Position numbers and translations under genes: made by a program
Notes under the pieces: generated by a model
Database searches by the model: none
Told to the model about the DNA's origin: nothing
What the model saw: the letters and a program-made list of their open reading frames with translations, nothing else
Part shown: one piece after another, positions 1 through 7,335 of the stretch
Layout: each line of letters begins with the position of its first letter
Position numbering within the stretch: position 1 is the first letter of the stretch
Assembly: GCA_023245435.1 (NCBI GenBank)
Contig: JAHFKH010000011.1
Location: 1 to 12,757 of the forward strand
DNA length: 12,757 bases
Direction of reading: 5' to 3'
Source: Candidatus Shapirobacteria bacterium
GTDB lineage: Bacteria; Patescibacteriota; Microgenomatia; UBA12405

Positions 1-1
1 T

Positions 2-1084
2 GCATTTTATACTCAATTGCGAGGTGGTAAAGATTTTGAAGATGCCACTACTCGAAATATACGTAAACCACTTGTTATCGCAGGTGTAGTTTCAACTCTG
101 AGTATATTTCTTATTGGAATTGAATTATATAATTATCCAATAGCGCTATTAAGTTCAGTACTATATACGATTTCACCAACTATATTGTTTGGATCTAGAC
201 CAGTTCAATCTGAAAATTTATATATACCAACAATTTTACTTTCATTATACTTTTTACTCAAATATATTAAAAATAATAAACCATTCTTTGTAATAACTTC
301 TGGAGTACTTTTTGGTATATCAACATTATTTAAAATTTCAAGTATATTTTTTTTACCAGTAGTAATAGTATTAATACTATCTAAGAAAAATAAATATTAT
401 TTAACTGAAATTGGATATTTTATTATATCTTTTCTACCAATTACACTATTATTCTTTACCTATGGATTAGCTATTAACTTAACCGAGTTTATTAAAGTGT
501 TGTTTGCCAATGCACAAAGAACGTTTACAATAGGCCCCGATTTGTTTGATACATTAATCCGCCAAACCAATATTGGTTTTAGGTCAGTTCCAGACCTGTG
601 GATATTATTATCTTGGTCAGCGACATTTATTTCTATTCCACAGATAAATTCAAAACGTAAAGATTACCCTTTATCTATTTTCTTAATCTGTTATTTACTA
701 TTTTTTGTTTTATTGGGAGGAAATGGATATAGTTGGTATTATTTACCGTTTTACCCAATTACTTTTTTATTTATGTCAAATGTAATTTATAAGATATTTC
801 GTGAGCAGCAATATAATATAATTATTTACATTTTTAGTATGGCAATAATTGGTGTGTATTTTCGACGGATTATGGGTCAACCTTCTCCAATATTTATTAA
901 CACATTATGGCAATATTTATCATTGGCTACTTTAACTCCATATATTATTAATTATATATTTCATATTAACTTATTAAAAATTTTTATAAAATATTTTACT
1001 TACCTAATATTTATCTTGGCCATAATAACAACATGCTTATATGTTTTTAATATGACTCCTGAAGCATGGTTTCAAATCTACTAA
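2..1084 (+). CDS. GT39-like (GT-C fold) membrane glycosyltransferase, 5' end cut by window
   Basis: The frame is open to the left edge (first whole codon at base 2), so the TTG at 17 is probably not the start. The visible part, about 360 residues, is a chain of hydrophobic segments and lacks the first periplasmic loop where GT39 enzymes carry their catalytic acidic pair; that part should lie outside the window. Family-like signs are a segment after a short basic loop reading like the GT39 pattern 'SP..l..sRpv..E.l' (the residues ISPTILFGSRPVQSE) and a late 'GYSWYYLPFYP' motif, which resembles the conserved aromatic/proline site before the last membrane helices. It probably transfers a sugar from a polyprenyl-phosphate donor outside the membrane; donor and acceptor are unknown. 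Its TAA (1082-1084) overlaps the stop of the convergent minus-strand gene. GC skew is weaker here than in the rest of the window. Fold assignment is fairly sure, exact family less so. Confidence 0.75.
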   Translation, partial: AFYTQLRGGKDFEDATTRNIRKPLVIAGVVSTLSIFLIGIELYNYPIALLSSVLYTISPTILFGSRPVQSENLYIPTILLSLYFLLKYIKNNKPFFVITSGVLFGISTLFKISSIFFLPVVIVLILSKKNKYYLTEIGYFIISFLPITLLFFTYGLAINLTEFIKVLFANAQRTFTIGPDLFDTLIRQTNIGFRSVPDLWILLSWSATFISIPQINSKRKDYPLSIFLICYLLFFVLLGGNGYSWYYLPFYPITFLFMSNVIYKIFREQQYNIIIYIFSMAIIGVYFRRIMGQPSPIFINTLWQYLSLATLTPYIINYIFHINLLKIFIKYFTYLIFILAIITTCLYVFNMTPEAWFQIY

Positions 1085-2385
1085 TTCAGATTATTCTTTT
1101 CATTAACAATAATTAATATTATCTTAAAATACAGAATAGTATTGGCAAGCGAAAAAAATAATCCAATTGAATAATTATTCCATTCTAACAAGTTTTTTAA
1201 TAAAAATAATTGGTTTGGATACCACCATCCTCTAAACAAATTTAAACTAAATATAAAACATAATATTAACCAATGTTTAAAAATTTTAGGATAATATACT
1301 GATAATAGTAGACCAGAAACAACTCCTGCAAATACATATCGGTCGAGCATTTCAGTAGCAAATAACCAACTTCCAAAACTAACAACAAATAAAGAAAAGA
1401 TGATAGATTTTAAATCAACCTTATAAAGAACTCGAAATGTAAACAAATTTATAAAAGCTAATATTAATAAACCCCAATTTTTACCACTCAAAAATAAAAT
1501 ATTTATGTCACTTGAAATATTATTGTGCAACACAAATATATGCCAAAAATTAAATGCATTTGTCGTTAATCGTAGTGGCTTATCAAAAAGTCTAGGTAAT
1601 AGTCTTTCAAATGTAAATTTAAAAACTCCTTCACTAGTAAATGAATTAAAGATTAAATAACAAAAAATAATAGTTACCAAAACTCCCATAAAAACATAAA
1701 TATATTTAGGCCTCGATTTATACAATACAAATAAAAATAACGGGACTAAAAAAATAGAAGTAGGTTTAAGAGAGCCTCCTATAAATAATAACAATATTGA
1801 CCAAAATGGATATTTTACCAGTATCAAAAAAGACACTAGTACAAATAAAAATGCCAATTGGTCTGTCTGCCCCCAAAGAGCACTTATATACCACGAAAAT
1901 GGTAATAACAAATATGCCAACAAATATTTAAATCCATTACGTTTATTTTTAACAGCCAATAAATAAACAATCAATCCAATTAAAATATCAGCTAATACAG
2001 GAAATAGTTTAAGACTAAGCATGTATCCTAAAGGATAAGGTACTTCAGGAGAAACTAACCTATCAAATGAATCAACAAACCTAAAATAGTTTCCCTCAAA
2101 CATTCCAAAATTGTTTAATATTAAAACAGAATGATGTAAATTCAAAGAAAAATGACGAAAAACATTAAAACAAAATCCATAATACAAACTCGTTAGGGGG
2201 GGGTGATTTGGCCACGAAAAAGTCCAAACATTATAATAATAAAGATTTTTTGGACCTGCATTGGCAACATAATCTCCCCAACTAGCTTGGGCAATTAAAT
2301 CACCATTAAAAACTTTTGGAGATATAACTAATCTAAAAACAAAAGCCCATATTAAAACTATTAACAAAATAATTTTATTTTTCAC
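1081..2385 (-). CDS. Gpi18-like (COG5542-type) GT-C mannosyltransferase-like membrane protein
   Basis: 434 residues, GTG start, TAG stop. A first membrane helix (about 4-22) leads into a periplasmic loop with an acidic site (NGDL, D29; WGDY, D38) and a 'WPNHPP' motif (58-63). Later come 'LPFSWYISALWGQTDQ' (161-176), a glycine-rich helix ending in K208-P209, 'NAFNFW' (276-281) and 'TEMLDRY' (344-350). These match the usual order in bacterial Gpi18-like/GT-C proteins, where the last site is typically MHERY; here only M, R and Y remain. The likely role is transfer of a mannose-type sugar from a lipid donor on the outer membrane face (inference). It is the last gene of the minus operon and overlaps the upstream GT39 gene by 11 nt, so translational coupling is likely. 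H61-P62-P63 is encoded by a run of eight C, and those two are the only CCC codons among its 18 prolines, so frame slippage is possible. I see no Shine-Dalgarno motif. Confidence 0.8.
   Translation of the reverse strand: MKNKIILLIVLIWAFVFRLVISPKVFNGDLIAQASWGDYVANAGPKNLYYYNVWTFSWPNHPPLTSLYYGFCFNVFRHFSLNLHHSVLILNNFGMFEGNYFRFVDSFDRLVSPEVPYPLGYMLSLKLFPVLADILIGLIVYLLAVKNKRNGFKYLLAYLLLPFSWYISALWGQTDQLAFLFVLVSFLILVKYPFWSILLLFIGGSLKPTSIFLVPLFLFVLYKSRPKYIYVFMGVLVTIIFCYLIFNSFTSEGVFKFTFERLLPRLFDKPLRLTTNAFNFWHIFVLHNNISSDINILFLSGKNWGLLILAFINLFTFRVLYKVDLKSIIFSLFVVSFGSWLFATEMLDRYVFAGVVSGLLLSVYYPKIFKHWLILCFIFSLNLFRGWWYPNQLFLLKNLLEWNNYSIGLFFSLANTILYFKIILIIVNEKNNLN
2196..2203 (-). repeat. C8 homopolymer tract inside coding sequence (G8 on + strand)
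   Basis: Eight consecutive C on the coding strand span the codons of H61-P62-P63-L64 in the 434-residue membrane protein. Such a run stands out in this AT-rich sequence. A gain or loss of one base would shift the frame near residue 61 and remove almost all of the protein. Poly-C tracts in surface-glycan transferase genes are known phase-variation switches in Campylobacter, Helicobacter and Neisseria; the same role here is only an inference. Confidence 0.85.
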
Positions 2386-3955
2386 TTTTAGAAATTAAAT
2401 AAAATATTGGTTGACTATAATAATTGGTGACAGTTTTAAGTATCTCCAACCCACCTTTATCAAGTCCTGGACTTCTTTCCTGAGAAACTAAATATAAAGT
2501 ATTGTTTTTCAAATTATCAGATTTAAATTTATCAGCAAAATTTACAAAACAATACTTTCCCTGTAAACAATACCCCTTAAACCCATCAACATCAATGTCT
2601 TGATTATATCCAAAATTAGCTAAAAGCCGACTATCAACCTTGTTCCAAAATAAAAAACGAATCAATGCTGGTTCATAAGTATTATCCATTAATACTTTTT
2701 GATATTTATAAGAATTATTTGCTATATATTGCATTGACTGCTTGTAACCAGTATGCCACCACTTCCACGACTGATCACGATAAAAATACCAATAATAATA
2801 TTGAAATCGACTAAATTCAAATAACAAAATAAAAAATAAAATGTATTTAAGCTTAGAAATTTTATAAAACCCAAAAGCAGCTAAAAAAGATAATGGAAAA
2901 ACTAACAAAAACAATCTTGTTGCGTGATTATAACCATCAATAGTAAGGCTAGATGCTATTGGCGAAACTAGTAAAAAACCTATAACCCAAAATAACTTTT
3001 TTTGTTTAACTACAAATATTAATCCGATAATAATCAGGGGTAATTCAACCCAAAATAAGTTACCAACCTGATGTAATGAATGTCTAAAGGTTACATCACC
3101 CTCATTAAATAAAAAATTTGAACTAAAAGCATTAGAATAGTTAAATAAAATCCTTTTTGCAGAAATAATATATTTATTGTAAAAAATCTTTGATGTAAAT
3201 GATTGGTTAACACCATTACGATAATCGTTTACTTCAGCAATTACATCTTTGTTGTTTGGAATTCCTAACAATCCAAATCGATCTGAGACATGACCAAAAA
3301 ATACTTGATAAATTATAGGTATAGAAAAAAATATTCCACATATAATAAATTTAATAAAATTTTTATAACTAATTTTATAAAAATATATTGTCATAATTAC
3401 TAACAAAGGCATCAAAATATTGGCAGTACTATAGGTATATAAACTAAGACTAAGTAATAATGCCGAAATAAAATATATCTTTTTTATTAAAAAATATAAT
3501 CCAAAAATTAGTAGGCATGAAAGCAATGTAATTTCAAATCCAGCTCGACTATATTGAATATGCCAGGGTGATATTGTCAAAAAAAACACTGACAACAAAA
3601 CTATTTTTTTATCAACCTTAATTTGAATTAATAACAAATAAAAAGCCAGAATACTTAGTACTCCAAATATAGCTGGTCCCATTCTTACTCCCCATTCATT
3701 CAACCCAAATATTTTTATAAAAGGAATCATAAAATACATCAGTCCTGGTGCTCTCCATTCAGAAAAACTATGTACATATGTTGGCAAAAAATTTCCTTTA
3801 TAATCAGCCCCGGTCATCAATAATGAATAAGATTGATAACCAGCGTCAAGCTCATCACCAAATAATTCTAAATAATCTAATCTATAAGTTCGTAAAAACA
3901 ACGCAATTACTAATATTACTATCAAAATCAAGTTTTGGTTAAATACTTTCACCAT
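2375..3955 (-). CDS. GT39 family (PMT/ArnT-like) polyprenyl-phosphate sugar transferase
   Basis: 526 residues, ATG start, TAA stop, a normal length for the family. After helix 1 (about 8-22) comes 'RTYRLD', then the catalytic-type acidic pair in FGDE (D34, E35), the loop 'LMTGADYKGNFLP' (46-58), 'SFSEWRAP' (63-70) and R91, then 'TISPWHIQYSRAGFE', all in GT39 order. The middle has a 'FLFNEGD...RH' motif, followed by 'SPIASSLTIDGYNHATRL', like the late GT39 loop. The C-terminal roughly 120 residues form a soluble extracytoplasmic domain with a close Cys pair (CLQGKYC). GT39 enzymes move a sugar from a polyprenyl or dolichyl phosphate to a protein, lipid or glycan outside the membrane; the acceptor here is unknown. 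It overlaps the small membrane-anchored gene upstream by 7 nt and the Gpi18-like gene downstream by 11 nt. Its nearest relative in the window appears to be the divergent gene at 8641. Confidence 0.9.
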   Translation of the reverse strand: MVKVFNQNLILIVILVIALFLRTYRLDYLELFGDELDAGYQSYSLLMTGADYKGNFLPTYVHSFSEWRAPGLMYFMIPFIKIFGLNEWGVRMGPAIFGVLSILAFYLLLIQIKVDKKIVLLSVFFLTISPWHIQYSRAGFEITLLSCLLIFGLYFLIKKIYFISALLLSLSLYTYSTANILMPLLVIMTIYFYKISYKNFIKFIICGIFFSIPIIYQVFFGHVSDRFGLLGIPNNKDVIAEVNDYRNGVNQSFTSKIFYNKYIISAKRILFNYSNAFSSNFLFNEGDVTFRHSLHQVGNLFWVELPLIIIGLIFVVKQKKLFWVIGFLLVSPIASSLTIDGYNHATRLFLLVFPLSFLAAFGFYKISKLKYILFFILLFEFSRFQYYYWYFYRDQSWKWWHTGYKQSMQYIANNSYKYQKVLMDNTYEPALIRFLFWNKVDSRLLANFGYNQDIDVDGFKGYCLQGKYCFVNFADKFKSDNLKNNTLYLVSQERSPGLDKGGLEILKTVTNYYSQPIFYLISKSEK

Positions 3956-4527
3956 AAAAATAATGTTACAGTAATAATTGGCAATAAAAATACTTTATTA
4001 CTTATCAAATTAAAACTATTTATAATTGTATCTTTTAAATTAAAACTATTTCCAAAATATTGTATCAAATCAATATCATCATCTTTTACTCCAAAATACA
4101 TTTTCCAATCTACAATTTTTAACGGAGTAATCAAAACCTTAAATCGTTTACCTTGTGAATCAGTGAATGTTTTAAAATCCATTCTTACACGATTTGTATC
4201 ACCAAAATTACCGCTATCATAATTCTGTTCAAAAATTAATTTATTTTTATCATCAAAAATTTGAACTTTAAGTTCCTCTTTACTTTCCAAAGCCTGATTT
4301 TTAAAAAGCACATCAATCCGGTTTAAATTATTATATTTAGCTACAAAAAAACTTGAATAATCTTTAAACTCAGCTAATTTTTTAAATTTCTGTGGCATAT
4401 CGGGTTTATCAATAAAAACAAGTTTTGAAGGAATTAATTTAACAATAAAAATTACAAAAAAAATTGAACCAAAAACAAATAACCACCCAAATAATATGGT
4501 CAACAATTTATTGCCTAAATTTTTCAC
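3949..4527 (-). CDS. Small membrane-anchored protein with extracytoplasmic beta-type domain
   Basis: 192 residues, GTG start, TGA stop; no in-frame ATG offers a better start. A lysine-bearing N-terminus and a strong helix (about 9-31) are followed by a polar region of about 140 residues and a second hydrophobic stretch (about 178-192) that ends right at the C-terminus. The polar part alternates hydrophobic and polar residues as a beta-sandwich does. Its 'NNLNRIDVLF' (66-75) and 'DSQGKRFKVLI' (123-133) resemble, from memory, a sugar-binding-like module found in or beside GT-C membrane proteins of candidate-phylum bacteria. No catalytic site is visible. It overlaps the Gpi18-like gene upstream by 20 nt and the GT39 gene downstream by 7 nt, so an accessory or acceptor-binding partner for one of them is plausible (inference). 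A 15-bp direct repeat encodes the doubled NSFNL at 160-164 and 170-174. I do not recognise a named family. Confidence 0.7.
   Translation of the reverse strand: MKNLGNKLLTILFGWLFVFGSIFFVIFIVKLIPSKLVFIDKPDMPQKFKKLAEFKDYSSFFVAKYNNLNRIDVLFKNQALESKEELKVQIFDDKNKLIFEQNYDSGNFGDTNRVRMDFKTFTDSQGKRFKVLITPLKIVDWKMYFGVKDDDIDLIQYFGNSFNLKDTIINSFNLISNKVFLLPIITVTLFLW
4007..4051. repeat. Two perfect 15-bp direct repeats, 30 bp apart, in coding sequence
   Basis: The same 15 bases (aaattaaaactattt on the + strand) occur at 4007-4021 and 4037-4051. The 30-bp period keeps the frame, giving NSFNL twice, ten residues apart, just before the C-terminal membrane segment of the small membrane-anchored protein. It looks like the remnant of a small in-frame duplication; chance is possible in such AT-rich sequence. 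Confidence 0.7.
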
Positions 4528-5719
4528 ATTGATATAACCAATAAAAATAAATTAATGCTAATAAAGTATGAAATAAATTACTAATTAAAATTGTATTAAA
4601 TTCATGTGATTTAAATATTTCAATTATCAAAGGCATATTTATTAAATTATTATTCAAAGGCGTCAATAGTCCCCAATACAAAAATTTGTCATCAAAAAGT
4701 AATGTAATTCCAAACAATGAAACTATAGTAAATAAAAATGACCAATATCCTATAGATTTTGCTAACAAAATTGATAAAAATGGCATTATCCATATAAACC
4801 ATTGAGGATTAAAATTAGAAAATCCAAGCACTGCAAAGTTAACAGTAGCTAGAAATAAAGATAGCCCAATAAAATTTTTACCAATATTATTTTTTATTCC
4901 AACTAAAGTAGTAATTACCAATAGTAATGGTACAACCATTATTTTAAAGCCTGCAATATTGACTATATTTTTAAACATTCTTAATGCTAAACCAGACATC
5001 ATCATATCATTTACAAAATAATCATATTTTAAAAAAGGAAATATCGTTACTACATATACAGACAACGAAACAACCATCAGTCCTATTTTATATAAAATAT
5101 TTTTAGCAGGATAAACACCTGCTAATGCAATTGCCCAAATTAGGGGAAAACTTTTTATGCTCCCACCAAATCCAAACAATAAAAACGCAATAAAAGGATG
5201 ACTATAATAAAAATATAGTCCAATAATAAATGGTAATATCGCCAAAATATCATTTTGTCCCATAATTACTCCACTATATATAGTAATTGGGTTTAAATAC
5301 CAAATTAAAGCTGCCAATCTTGATCTATTTTCCGATAATCCAGATTTTTTAGAAATTATAAAGATGGCATATCCAGCCAATAAAATCATTATTAATAATG
5401 GAAATTTAGTCGCCAAATTATATAAAAATATATTATTATCGAAAAAAGCTATATTTGATCCAACACCCAACCAACTAACAATTTTATTTCCACCAATAAA
5501 TTTAACTAACGGCAGCTCACCTTTAACAAACCAATAATTCATCGGCGGATAATGAAATTTAGGTGCGTTATTGACATTTTCATTTAGATATTTATATATA
5601 TTCCAAATCCTTTCATTACCTAAAGTAGAATAATAAAGAACTAGTTTTGTATCTGGATGATATGTAATTGGGGCAATTATTAAATAAATTGTCGCTACCA
5701 ATAATATAATTTTTTTCAT
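4508..5719 (-). CDS. Gpi18-like GT-C mannosyltransferase-like membrane protein
   Basis: 403 residues, ATG start, TAA stop. The first helix is followed by a periplasmic loop with 'YHPDTK' (20-25), which carries the early acidic residue (D23) of this group, and 'FHYPPMNYW' (55-63). Further motifs are 'YLNPITIYSGVIMGQND' (141-157), a glycine-rich helix with K189, and 'NPQWFIW' (304-310) before the last helices. NP..I...GQ.D and PQWF/W recur in bacterial Gpi18-like and related GT-C transferases. It is shorter and more diverged than the 434-residue relative at 1081-2385, and lacks a clear ERY-type site. Lipid-linked mannose-type donor use is inferred from family only. It follows the GT39 gene upstream after one base and overlaps the small beta-domain gene downstream by 20 nt, so those two proteins may act together. 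Its YPP prolines are CCG codons, so it lacks the poly-C tract seen in two neighbours. Confidence 0.75.
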   Translation of the reverse strand: MKKIILLVATIYLIIAPITYHPDTKLVLYYSTLGNERIWNIYKYLNENVNNAPKFHYPPMNYWFVKGELPLVKFIGGNKIVSWLGVGSNIAFFDNNIFLYNLATKFPLLIMILLAGYAIFIISKKSGLSENRSRLAALIWYLNPITIYSGVIMGQNDILAILPFIIGLYFYYSHPFIAFLLFGFGGSIKSFPLIWAIALAGVYPAKNILYKIGLMVVSLSVYVVTIFPFLKYDYFVNDMMMSGLALRMFKNIVNIAGFKIMVVPLLLVITTLVGIKNNIGKNFIGLSLFLATVNFAVLGFSNFNPQWFIWIMPFLSILLAKSIGYWSFLFTIVSLFGITLLFDDKFLYWGLLTPLNNNLINMPLIIEIFKSHEFNTILISNLFHTLLALIYFYWLYQCEKFRQ

Positions 5720-5720
5720 A

Positions 5721-7334
5721 TTATTCTGTTGAAATTATACTCGCCGTTTCATAAAGAGCATTCCATATACGTTTTTCTATCTTTGCACCTGGTACTCTAT
5801 TTACTTCATCATCAGTAATATCTGTTCTCGTCCAAAATAACGTATTCTTTAACTTGTAATCGTCATGCCAATTAACTTTTCTAAATTCATATTTATCAAA
5901 ATTAAAATTTAAATTACCTTCGACACCGGGTTTTGGTCGTAATTCAGAATATTTTTGTAAAACAGTAGGATCAAATGCTGTATAAAATAGAAAAAATATA
6001 AATCCTTGTGCATGTGGAGTATCAATAATAATGTGTGAATATTGATTAGAAATAGAAGCAAAATACGGCATTCCTTCTTTATACCCACCAGGTTGATATT
6101 CACCATGATTTTCATAAGCACTGTATTTAAGTTCATTATTAATTGTAAAAATTGCTGTAATTACAAATAATAATATAGTTAAAATAATTAATAGTTTATT
6201 TTTATAATTAGAGTAAATTTGCCAAAATCCTAAAGCAACTATTAATTCCACAGCTGGAAAAATATTTAATGATCGTAATGGGTGATACCACGTCCAAGTA
6301 GCAGCTGCCGGTGCTATTCCTGCAATCATCCAATAAATCAAAAATCTATATTTAAATGATTTAAAAATATTTCCAATTACAAATATAAATCCAACTAAAA
6401 AAACCACACCTTCAATCCAACCCAACATACCCATTCCCGGAATAAATTGAGGCGACATTTTGACCCAATCATATATTCTTTGATTTAAATTAATTGGTGA
6501 TATATAAGAAAAAATATGTCCCGAAATTATTCCAACAAAATAATAAACAAAACTTAAAGGATTTAAAATTTCTTTTGGTGCATAAGGATAAAACTTGTTA
6601 AATACGTTTTCCTGTTTAAACCTAGTTAAAAGTAGCGAGCTATTATTCATTGCAAAAATAGGTATACACATAACTATTAATCCCACTAGTGGTAATAATT
6701 TTTTAAAATCAAATTTAATATTATGTTTTAATCTGTAAATTGGATCAATAGCCCACAATAATATTAAAAATGGCGCTGATAAACGAGCTGAATGGTAACT
6801 ATAAGCAGCCAATCCAAAAAATAACACAGAAAAAATAGTCCGCAATCTAGTTCTAGATATTAATAGTAAATATGCACCTATACAAAAAAACATTGCCGAC
6901 AAATTAGTTTCAAATGCATTTCGTGAAAAATGCAATCGCCAAGGTTCAAGAGACAGTACAAAAAAACAAAATAAAGCAAACCATTTATTTGATAGATATC
7001 TTTTTAATAACAAATATAAAAACAATATTGAGAATGTTCCAGCCATGGCAGAAGTTAGCCTAACAGCTGTGGCATTTAGACCCAATAAATATATAAATGG
7101 AACAGTAAAATAGGCATACAAAGCTGGTTTATAATCATTAAATGAACGCAGTGATAAAGGTAAAAAATTTCCATATTCATCACGTGCTGTTTTGAGCAGA
7201 GAGTATGCATTGTACCCTAGTGCCGCCTCATCAAATCCCAGAGATGGAGGAGATTTATTTAATCCAACAGTTCTTAACAGAAATCCAAATATTACTATTA
7301 AAGCAACCAAAAAAATATAAAGTTTGTTTTTCAT
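5721..7334 (-). CDS. GT39 family (PMT/ArnT-like) polyprenyl-phosphate sugar transferase
   Basis: 537 residues, ATG start, TAA stop; the most typical GT39 protein here. Helix 1 (about 5-20) is followed by 'PPSLGFDEAALGYNAY' (29-44) with the acidic pair D35-E36, 'TARDEYGNFLP' (49-59), 'SFNDYKPALY' (64-73), R92, and 'LEPWRLHFSRNAFE'. 'YHSARLSAPF' follows in the next loop, and 'PAAATWTWYHPLRSL' marks the late conserved loop. A soluble C-terminal extracytoplasmic domain contains 'GEYQPGGYKEGMPYF'. The expected reaction is sugar transfer from a polyprenyl-phosphate donor to an acceptor outside the membrane; neither partner can be read from the sequence. It is separated by one base from the cropped GT39-like gene upstream and by one base from the Gpi18-like gene downstream. 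No Shine-Dalgarno motif precedes the start, so expression probably depends on coupling within the operon. Confidence 0.92.
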   Translation of the reverse strand: MKNKLYIFLVALIVIFGFLLRTVGLNKSPPSLGFDEAALGYNAYSLLKTARDEYGNFLPLSLRSFNDYKPALYAYFTVPFIYLLGLNATAVRLTSAMAGTFSILFLYLLLKRYLSNKWFALFCFFVLSLEPWRLHFSRNAFETNLSAMFFCIGAYLLLISRTRLRTIFSVLFFGLAAYSYHSARLSAPFLILLWAIDPIYRLKHNIKFDFKKLLPLVGLIVMCIPIFAMNNSSLLLTRFKQENVFNKFYPYAPKEILNPLSFVYYFVGIISGHIFSYISPINLNQRIYDWVKMSPQFIPGMGMLGWIEGVVFLVGFIFVIGNIFKSFKYRFLIYWMIAGIAPAAATWTWYHPLRSLNIFPAVELIVALGFWQIYSNYKNKLLIILTILLFVITAIFTINNELKYSAYENHGEYQPGGYKEGMPYFASISNQYSHIIIDTPHAQGFIFFLFYTAFDPTVLQKYSELRPKPGVEGNLNFNFDKYEFRKVNWHDDYKLKNTLFWTRTDITDDEVNRVPGAKIEKRIWNALYETASIISTE

Positions 7335-7335
7335 A

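Noticed and set aside
17..19. TTG as the start of the first gene
   Set aside because: The frame is open to the window edge and the protein lacks the first loop of its family, so the gene almost certainly begins outside the window.
1081..1140. Possible terminator hairpin at the convergent junction
   Set aside because: Only weak AT-only complementarity is visible, with no stable stem and T-tract.
3748..4222. Two plus-strand frames of 64 and 95 codons
   Set aside because: They lie antisense to well supported GT39 and beta-domain genes and show no family motifs or plausible start context.
5909..6136. 75-codon minus-strand frame
   Set aside because: It lies inside the GT39 gene at 5721-7334 in another frame; the GT39 frame carries the conserved motifs.
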